Below are positions 41,050 through 47,322 of a DNA stretch of 47,322 nucleotides, one piece after another. A program made the translations under genes and the position numbers. The notes beneath the pieces were generated by a model. The model was not told the DNA's origin. It worked only from the letters and a program-made list of their open reading frames with translations, and searched no databases. The stretch comes from Deltaproteobacteria bacterium (lineage in GTDB: Bacteria; UBA10199; JADGCS01): positions 1-47,322 of the forward strand of contig JACKPK010000012.1 of assembly GCA_024233595.1 (NCBI GenBank). The letters run 5' to 3'. Every line of letters starts with the position of its first letter. The first letter of the stretch is position 1.

Positions 41050-41232
41050 GAAAACCTGTTTTTATTGCCCAAAACACCTAAACAAGCTGTTTTAAGAACT
41101 TTTGAGCTTCGTTAAACGAAAAACCTTAATAATATTAACCATGTAGAAATCAACATGGCACTCAAAATGCAGTAGGGAAATACCGGGGGCTTGTCAATTG
41201 AAAACAATGGGCAAAATCAAAGCCTAACTCAT

Positions 41233-41469
41233 TTAAAAATCAGCATCTTTTTGGTTCATTTGCTTCAGGATTTGGGTGCTGGGCTTGGCGCCTTGCTCGG
41301 TCAGGGTCTGAGAAAAACGCTCGTTTTTGGTTTTGATATTGAGCTCGCTCTTTAGCTCCTCGCTCAATGCCTCTTTGATGTCGCGGTGCATGAGCCGAGA
41401 CTGTCTTTTGAAAACAAAAACAGCTCCCCCCAGCCCCAAAATCACAAAGATGATCAAAAATGCCCACAT
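41233..41469 (-). CDS. Small single-pass membrane protein
   Basis: A 78-aa protein with an N-terminal membrane anchor (WAFLIIFVILGLGGAVFVF) and a charged helical tail (LMHRDIKEALSEELKSELNI). It starts 10 nt after glnD on the same strand, so it is probably co-transcribed with glnD. No family recognised. Confidence 0.5.
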   Translation of the reverse strand: MWAFLIIFVILGLGGAVFVFKRQSRLMHRDIKEALSEELKSELNIKTKNERFSQTLTEQGAKPSTQILKQMNQKDADF

Positions 41470-41479
41470 CGTTTTCTCG

Positions 41480-44215
41480 TTAAGAAGTCCAAGCCCCTTG
41501 CCCCGTGATCACGTCGATCAAACGCGCCTGGATCTCGTTGAGCTTTTGTTTATTAGTAATCTTATGCCCAAAAATATCTTTTACATAAAAAGTATCCACC
41601 ACCTGATCGACCTTCGTGGAAATTTTAGAAACCTCAACATAACAACCATTGGCCGACAAACAAGTGATGATTTCGTACAAAAGCCCGACGCGATCATGAG
41701 TGAAAATATCAATCACCGTGTAATAGGCCGACACGTCATTATCAATTTGCACTTTGCTTTCTTCTTCCTGAACAGGATTCTTTTGCATGTAGGAAGGCGG
41801 TCGGCTTTTTGCAATCAAGTCATCAACGTTGGCCTTAGAAACAAAAACATCGTGCAACGACTTACGCACGCGATCCAACAAATTAGTACGACCCAAACTC
41901 TGCCCATCGGAACTTTGCACATTCATTTTGATCAGCACATGGCCATCAGACATCACAAAATTTTCTAAACTAAGGATGTTCACACGATGCGCCAACATGA
42001 CTCCTGTGACCAAAGGCACCAAGCGTGGGTTGGTGAGCGCGTAAAGTAGGATTTCTGAAATACCAGCATCAACATGTTCACGCTCTTCAAATAACAAACG
42101 CGAGTCATCGTGATTTTTGATCAATTCAAAATGCTCTAAGATTTCTTCATCGTCGTGCGCAAAAACATAACGCGGAGAAATAGATTCTATAAAAGTCTGC
42201 ACCAAACCACGTTCCTCGGAAGAAGGAATGCGTTTTAAAATTTCGGCGCGCACATGCTCTACACGTGTTTCCAAATAATCTTCTGATGCATTAGACGCTT
42301 TCATGAGCTCAACAGTTTTGGAATAAAGCGCTATCAATAGCGATCCCTTCCATTCTGTCCATGCCTCGGCGCTGACCGCACGAATATCTGCCCACACCAA
42401 AACAAAAAGCATGTTCAAGCGATCTAGGTTTTTCATAGCCACGCTGAATTCCCGCACCATTTGCAAATCTTCAAGATCGCGTCGTTGCGACAAATGGGGC
42501 ATGATCAAATGCGACAAAACTAAAAACTCAACAGCCTCTTTTTCTTCATCGCTATAACCCAAACGTGTCATGATCTGGTTCGCAATCTGCGCACCAATCA
42601 CCGAATGACTACCTCCCTTGCCTTTGCCAATATCATGAAACAAAACACCAAAGGCTAATAAATCACGACGTTTCACTTGAGACAGGGCTTCGTAAAAAAC
42701 AGGAAAGCGTTTTTGATGCTCGTGGTCTTCATGCAAAAGCGCTAATTGTTCCAAAGCAAAAATCGAATGGGTATCGACAGTGTACACGTGGTAAACATCG
42801 TGTTGAGTTTTACTACGCAAACGTTTGAACTCAGGCAAAATGGCTTCAAAAAAATGCACTTCGTGCATGGCAAAAAATGGCTTTTGCAAATTATGATAGT
42901 CGCTCATAATTTCTTTTAAAAGCGCACACACATCTGGATTAGCGCGGTAGTCATCATCGACTGTGGCCAGGTGTTTTCGCAAAAGTTCTTTGGTACTAAA
43001 GTGCAAACCAAGCCCCAAGCTTTGCACATGACGAAACACTGTCATCATGGCCAAAGGATTTTTTAAAAACAAATCTTTGTCTTTGAGCGCAATGCGGTTG
43101 TTCACAATGCAAAAATCTTTATCGATGGCTTTGGTTTTAATATTAGAGACCAATTGATTGATGCGCCCCTGCAGGTACTCTTCTGCTTTTTGAATGAGGT
43201 TCTTCGTCGCCGAATGAATGGTCGCAGCTGTTTCGTAATAACATTGCATGAACTTTTCGACCGCGCGTTCGTCTTCGCTATCTTGCAAACCCATGAGTTC
43301 TGAAATGTCGATTTGATCCACAAAACCAATTTGATCAGCCTTGCGTTTGGCTCGTCTGTGCAATTGATTACGCACATAAAAATAAAACTCGAGTGCCTGT
43401 TCGCAAAACTGCTGCACGTCTTTTTCGATAAAACCCTTGGCACTCAATGACGCAAAACTGCCATCTAATCCTAAAATTTGGCCAATCCAACGCATTAAAT
43501 GCAAATCCCGCAGACCGCCTTCGCCCTCTTTAATATTGGGTTCCAAAACATAAACGCTGCCACCGTATTTTTTTAATCTCTTTTTACGTTCTTCGACTTT
43601 GTCTTGGAAAAATCGTTTGCGAAACGAATCTTGTCGCAAAAGATCATCCCGGATTTTATAAACCCGATCCCCTAACACAGACGAACCACACAGAACGCGT
43701 GCGTCTAACATAGAAGACATGATGGTCACATCGGCTTTCATAAGATCTTTGCTTTCGGATAAATCGCGCAAAGCGTGCCCGACCTCAAGCCCAAGGTCCC
43801 ACAATAAATAAAGCATCTTTTCCATCATTTCGGAAAAGCGATTGTCCGCTTTATCAAAACAAAGCAGTAAATCGATATCCGAATACATTGCCATTTCTTG
43901 GCGACCATAACCACCCGTGGCAAACAACACACAATGACCCTGCTTAGCCGGCTGACCAATGATCTGCTGATGAAAGTACTCAAAAAGATTCTGAACTAGT
44001 TTATCGATGATTAAAGAACGAATGTGATGACAAGCAACAGATGAAATATTCTGCGCGATCAAACCATTGAGTTTTGTGCGTGCCTGCTCCACGAATTCTT
44101 GGCACTGCGGCAAAAGATCTTGATCTGTTTTTAATTCAAAAACCGCAACCTGACGCGCGTAGTTCTTGGGTTCCAAAGGCAACAACTTCAAAATTTGCGT
44201 TTCGGGAGTGATCAA
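41480..44215 (-). CDS. glnD: PII uridylyltransferase/uridylyl-removing enzyme GlnD
   Basis: A 911-aa sensor of nitrogen status, full length for GlnD. Nucleotidyltransferase site: GGYGRQEMAMYSDIDLLLCF. Central HD domain: DVYHVYTVDTHSIFALEQ, FHDIGKGKGGSHSVIG. Two C-terminal ACT domains bind glutamine (NILSLENFVMSDGHVL; YTVIDIFTHDRVGLLYEI). It adds UMP to PII when glutamine is low and removes it when high. The first codon is TTG at 44215, with AAAGAAAGG 7 nt upstream. It begins 12 nt after mutS. No glnB or ammonium transporter gene is in the window. Confidence 0.95.
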   Translation of the reverse strand: MITPETQILKLLPLEPKNYARQVAVFELKTDQDLLPQCQEFVEQARTKLNGLIAQNISSVACHHIRSLIIDKLVQNLFEYFHQQIIGQPAKQGHCVLFATGGYGRQEMAMYSDIDLLLCFDKADNRFSEMMEKMLYLLWDLGLEVGHALRDLSESKDLMKADVTIMSSMLDARVLCGSSVLGDRVYKIRDDLLRQDSFRKRFFQDKVEERKKRLKKYGGSVYVLEPNIKEGEGGLRDLHLMRWIGQILGLDGSFASLSAKGFIEKDVQQFCEQALEFYFYVRNQLHRRAKRKADQIGFVDQIDISELMGLQDSEDERAVEKFMQCYYETAATIHSATKNLIQKAEEYLQGRINQLVSNIKTKAIDKDFCIVNNRIALKDKDLFLKNPLAMMTVFRHVQSLGLGLHFSTKELLRKHLATVDDDYRANPDVCALLKEIMSDYHNLQKPFFAMHEVHFFEAILPEFKRLRSKTQHDVYHVYTVDTHSIFALEQLALLHEDHEHQKRFPVFYEALSQVKRRDLLAFGVLFHDIGKGKGGSHSVIGAQIANQIMTRLGYSDEEKEAVEFLVLSHLIMPHLSQRRDLEDLQMVREFSVAMKNLDRLNMLFVLVWADIRAVSAEAWTEWKGSLLIALYSKTVELMKASNASEDYLETRVEHVRAEILKRIPSSEERGLVQTFIESISPRYVFAHDDEEILEHFELIKNHDDSRLLFEEREHVDAGISEILLYALTNPRLVPLVTGVMLAHRVNILSLENFVMSDGHVLIKMNVQSSDGQSLGRTNLLDRVRKSLHDVFVSKANVDDLIAKSRPPSYMQKNPVQEEESKVQIDNDVSAYYTVIDIFTHDRVGLLYEIITCLSANGCYVEVSKISTKVDQVVDTFYVKDIFGHKITNKQKLNEIQARLIDVITGQGAWTS

Positions 44216-44227
44216 GGCAACCTTTCT

Positions 44228-46858
44228 TTAACTTTGCGGATTGGATTCCAAAAGAGATTGCCATTTGCTCACGGTGTTTAAGACTTCGATGGGTGTCATG
44301 TTGTTTAAATCTAAATCCTTGAGCTTTTGCAAAACAGGATGATTCACTTCGCTTTGAGCTTGTTCAAACAAAGCCATCTGGTTTTGATTTTGCTTTTCGA
44401 GATCGGATTGAAAAGACAGGTCTTTGATTTCTAAAAGCTTGAGGATTTCTTTGGCTCGCTTCACCACGTTTTCGGGCAGGCCCGCCATGCCAGCAACTTG
44501 CACGCCATAACTACGATTTGTGCCGCCTTCACGTAATTTGCGTAAAAAAATCACCTGACCTTTGTACTCTTTAATGGCCATGTGCGCGTTCACTATGCCA
44601 CGCTTTTGATCTGCTAAATCACAAAGCTCATGATAATGCGTTGCAAATAAAGTACGCGCTGCCAAACGGTCGTGAATGTCTTCTGTGACAGCCCAAGCAA
44701 TGCTCAAGCCATCAAAGGTGGAGGTGCCGCGGCCAATTTCGTCCAATAAAATCAAACTACGCGCGCTGGCTTCACGCAAGATGCGCGCGGTCTCGACCAT
44801 TTCGACCATGAATGTCGACATCCCTTTTTGCAGATGATCATGAGCCCCCACACGCGTGAACACACGATCGCAAATTCCCACGTGAGCAGAGGCACAAGGC
44901 ACAAAACTGCCAATTTGAGACATGACCGTGACCAAGGCCACCGTGCGCATCACCGTTGATTTACCGGCCATGTTCGGGCCAGTGATCATCAAAAATGAAT
45001 TTTGAGCCCCATCTAACAACACATCGTTCGGGATAAAATCGTCATTTAAACGATCTAAAACCGGGTGCCGCGCTTCTTTTAAATCCAAGCGCACATCGTT
45101 TGTCACCACAGGCTGACAATAATCAAAACGATTGGCCACGTTGGCAAAACTTTGCAAGACATCTAAATGCGAAATCGCAGCCGCCACTGTTTTGATTTGT
45201 GCGGCTTCTTCTTGAATAGCCGTTCTGAGTTCGCAAAAGATTTGATACTCCAAAGCCTTAATGCGTTCGCTTGCGCCAAGAACTTTAGATTCAAATTTTT
45301 TGAGTTCATCGGTGATGTAACGTTCTGCGTTGGTCAAGGTTTGTTTACGCACGTAATGATCAGGCACTTTATCTTTATGCGTGTTGGTGACCTCTATATA
45401 ATAACCAAATACATTGTTAAAACGAATCTTCAGAGAAGTAATGCCCGTTTCGGATTTTTCTTTGGCTTCCATTTGCGCAATAGCGGATTTACCATTTTTT
45501 TCGATAGAACGCAGTTCATCAAGCTCGGTGTTGACACCCGCAGCAATCACACCACCATCTTTTAACGACAAAGGAGGCTCTTCCACCAAATGATCATTGA
45601 TGTGCTGAGCAAGTTTGGAAAAATCCTTAAGCTGTTTTTTTAAACGCAGTAAAAGGGTTTCTTCGCTTTGCGCCAAGGCCTGAGTCACTTGAGGAATCTG
45701 CAATAAACTTTGCGCCAAACTCAAAGCATCACGCGCGTTGCCACTGCCAACCACAAAGCGATTGGCAAGTCGCTCCAAATCAGAAACCTGTTGTAAAGCT
45801 TCTTGCAACGCTTTTAAAATGGAACTTTTGCTTTTTAATTCAGAAACCGCATTCAAACGCTCTTGAATAAGATCAACAGTTTTTAAAGGAGCGCGAATGT
45901 ATTCGGCCAGACGCCGTGATCCCATGGGGGTCAAACAATGATCCAAGTGCCACAACAAAGTGCCATGATGCACGCCATCGTGTGAGGTTTTAAAAAGCTC
46001 CAAATTACGCAAAGTGGGTTCATCAAAAACCATGTAATCACTTTGCTCGCGCAAAACTGGTTGATTCAATAATTTGGGAATAAGTGATTTGTTTTCTTTA
46101 AGGTAACCAAATAACAAACCCAAACACGAAAGATGCGTGCTGGTTTTGCTTAAACCCAAAGCAGACAATTCACTGAGTTGATAAAAATCCAAAAGCAAAT
46201 CACTGGAAAAATCAGCATCACCATAAAGATCAGAAACAGCATGATGATAAACATCCTGAAACAAAGCAGCGACCTGCTGGCCTTCTTCGCTTTTTTGAAA
46301 AGCTTCGGGCATGAGCAACTCACGCACACCAAGGCTAGCCACTTCGCCTGCAAGCGCTTGCCAGTTTTCTAATGTGAAATACTCTAGCAATCCGGTGGAC
46401 ACATCCACGCAAGCCACACTCACGCTATCTTTTAGAGGCACAGCTGCCATTAAAAAATTATTGGTGCGCGCGGACAGGCTTTGGTCTTCGAACACAATCC
46501 CTGGACTGACAACACGAGTGACCTCGCGTTTCACAATGCCTTTGGCTTCCGCAGCGTCTTCGACCTGATCACAAATCACAACTTTTTTGCCAGCCTTAAC
46601 CAAACGACCAATGTAAGATTCCGCAGCATGATGTGGGATGCCACAAAGAGGCACGGGGTTATCGGCATTTTTGTTTCGGTAAGTGAGTGTGAGCTCTAAA
46701 ATCTGGCTGGCAGTTTCGGCATCTTCAAAAAACATTTCGTAAAAGTCGCCCAAACGAAAGAACAAGATCGCATCCTGATGATCGGCTTTGATCTCGAGAT
46801 ACTGTTTCATCATGGGAGTCAGATTGGGTTCGACAATTTTCTTTGCAGTTGCGGTCAT
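44228..46858 (-). CDS. mutS: DNA mismatch-repair protein MutS
   Basis: An 876-aa protein with the mismatch-recognition FYEMF (in FRLGDFYEMFFED), the Walker A loop GPNMAGKST, Walker B LLLDEIGRGTSTFDG, and the ABC-type signature region. Length and order are those of MutS1. It recognises mismatches and small loops and recruits MutL. I use the ATG at 46858; a GTG three codons upstream is possible. glnD follows in the same direction. mutL is not nearby. Confidence 0.97.
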   Translation of the reverse strand: MTATAKKIVEPNLTPMMKQYLEIKADHQDAILFFRLGDFYEMFFEDAETASQILELTLTYRNKNADNPVPLCGIPHHAAESYIGRLVKAGKKVVICDQVEDAAEAKGIVKREVTRVVSPGIVFEDQSLSARTNNFLMAAVPLKDSVSVACVDVSTGLLEYFTLENWQALAGEVASLGVRELLMPEAFQKSEEGQQVAALFQDVYHHAVSDLYGDADFSSDLLLDFYQLSELSALGLSKTSTHLSCLGLLFGYLKENKSLIPKLLNQPVLREQSDYMVFDEPTLRNLELFKTSHDGVHHGTLLWHLDHCLTPMGSRRLAEYIRAPLKTVDLIQERLNAVSELKSKSSILKALQEALQQVSDLERLANRFVVGSGNARDALSLAQSLLQIPQVTQALAQSEETLLLRLKKQLKDFSKLAQHINDHLVEEPPLSLKDGGVIAAGVNTELDELRSIEKNGKSAIAQMEAKEKSETGITSLKIRFNNVFGYYIEVTNTHKDKVPDHYVRKQTLTNAERYITDELKKFESKVLGASERIKALEYQIFCELRTAIQEEAAQIKTVAAAISHLDVLQSFANVANRFDYCQPVVTNDVRLDLKEARHPVLDRLNDDFIPNDVLLDGAQNSFLMITGPNMAGKSTVMRTVALVTVMSQIGSFVPCASAHVGICDRVFTRVGAHDHLQKGMSTFMVEMVETARILREASARSLILLDEIGRGTSTFDGLSIAWAVTEDIHDRLAARTLFATHYHELCDLADQKRGIVNAHMAIKEYKGQVIFLRKLREGGTNRSYGVQVAGMAGLPENVVKRAKEILKLLEIKDLSFQSDLEKQNQNQMALFEQAQSEVNHPVLQKLKDLDLNNMTPIEVLNTVSKWQSLLESNPQS

Positions 46859-46996
46859 GAAGCGCACAAATCAGATTGACGATGGGGCGTCAAGGGTTGG
46901 GTCATCCATTCTATATGCTTGTTTTCTATGACATTTATTTTTTCGTTGAACAGAATCAATACCATGGTTAGTGGGCTCGTCCGGTAATGTTCAATT

Positions 46997-47070
46997 CGGG
47001 GCGTGGCGCAGTCCGGTAGCGCGCACCCTTGGGGTGGGTGAGGTCGCTGGTTCGAATCCAGTCGTCCCGA
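46997..47070 (+). tRNA. tRNA-Pro, anticodon GGG
   Basis: A 74-nt cloverleaf. Acceptor stem 46997-47003 with 47063-47069 (one G-U pair). D arm closed by GCGC/GCGC. Anticodon stem CACCC/GGGTG with loop TTGGGGT, so anticodon GGG reads CCC/CCU proline codons. T arm carries TTCGAAT. The discriminator base is A; CCA is not encoded. Confidence 0.95.
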
Positions 47071-47162
47071 CATATAAACAAGTGTCTATACTGCGGACAC
47101 ATGGGGTAACAAAAGACACCTAAGACATAGGTAACGCTTTTGACCTGATGAAATTGTAAAAG

Positions 47163-47193
47163 GCCCCGGCTCTTTGAGTCAGGGCTTTTTTTT
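47163..47193 (+). terminator. Terminator downstream of tRNA-Pro
   Basis: A 10-position stem (47163-47172 with 47176-47185) with one mismatch and a 3-nt loop is followed by eight T. It lies about 93 nt beyond the tRNA, and no other plus-strand gene intervenes. Confidence 0.78.
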
Positions 47194-47196
47194 CAT

Positions 47197-47322
47197 TCAA
47201 CTATCTCCCAAAATCTCTTCAATCAAAAACTGCGTTTTAGCCGGAATTTGTTGCCGTGGGTAGTAAAGCGCAATGGCATTCAAGGCTTCGTGCACGGTTT
47301 TGATCTGCAAATGATTTAAAAG
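47197..47322 (-). CDS. C-terminus of a probable LysR-type regulator (partial)
   Basis: The last 41 codons and TGA stop of a minus-strand gene that continues beyond the window. The end reads ALNAIALYYPRQQIPAKTQF followed by LIEEILGDS. It resembles the end of LysR-family effector domains, in which a short (Y/F)P.R...P...F..L(I/V) segment closes the protein. With only the end visible, this assignment is tentative. Confidence 0.45.
   Translation of the reverse strand, partial: LLNHLQIKTVHEALNAIALYYPRQQIPAKTQFLIEEILGDS

Noticed and set aside
46855..47073. Minus-strand frame beginning MSGRLDSNQRPHPPQ
   Set aside because: This is the reverse complement of the tRNA-Pro gene, a known false protein that recurs in many genomes.
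1..47322. CRISPR array, prophage or complete insertion sequence
   Set aside because: No regularly spaced repeats with unique spacers, and no integrase, transposase or phage structural genes were seen.

Overview
The window reads as chromosome of a Gram-negative, flagellated bacterium from the deltaproteobacterial grade (Bdellovibrionota, or a candidate lineage such as UBA10199). The lineage call is inference. It rests on lipoproteins and outer-membrane proteins, a TlpA/multihaem cytochrome lipoprotein, flagellin and FlhB, a CDP-alcohol phosphatidyltransferase set, and a small zinc-finger protein next to miaB of a type I associate with this group. There is no prophage, complete insertion sequence or CRISPR array.

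Layout. 1-3.7 kb: minus-strand operon for a three-subunit propionyl-CoA carboxylase type enzyme (carboxyltransferase, biotin carboxylase, biotin carrier) with a terminator. 3.8-7.8 kb, plus strand: a CruF-like carotenoid membrane protein, a surface lipoprotein with terminator, and murJ. 7.8-12.0 kb: an accessory, decaying stretch. It holds a winged-helix/nucleotidyltransferase gene pair behind a palindromic operator, an orphan 380-aa gene flanked by a duplicated scrap of the cinA 3' end, a frameshifted cinA, and a frameshifted DUF559 endonuclease gene bracketed by inverted palindromic repeats. 12.0-23 kb: an OmpA-family protein with a repeat-expanded tail, trmFO, a Fic protein with a C-terminal MerR-like domain and an apparently leaderless promoter, a hydrolase, a TPR/glycosyltransferase-like protein, serS, and an eight-haem cytochrome fused to thioredoxin-like domains.

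23-26.4 kb: a divergent flagellin, flhB, two small proteins and a small plus-strand transcription unit ending in a strong terminator. 26.4-31.3 kb: an operon of GT4, GT-C (family 39-like) and an acetyl/propionyl-CoA synthetase-like enzyme. 31.3-37 kb: a secreted Cys-rich repeat protein, two overlapping CDP-alcohol phosphatidyltransferases, a dksA/traR-type gene, rplT, rpmI and a third phosphatidyltransferase. 37.0-37.75 kb: a gene-free mosaic of nested repeats. 37.75-47.3 kb: gamma-carbonic anhydrase, bifunctional nuclease, miaB, zinc-finger protein, glnD, mutS, tRNA-Pro(GGG), and the C-terminus of a probable LysR regulator.

How it fits together. Propionyl-CoA carboxylase and the acyl-CoA synthetase may share short-chain acyl-CoA metabolism. 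The glycosyltransferases and phosphatidyltransferases point to envelope lipid or glycan synthesis. The most unusual parts are the two HTH-encoding loci, each with a 9-6-9 inverted repeat over the -10 box just before the start codon, and the eroding cinA/DUF559 region.
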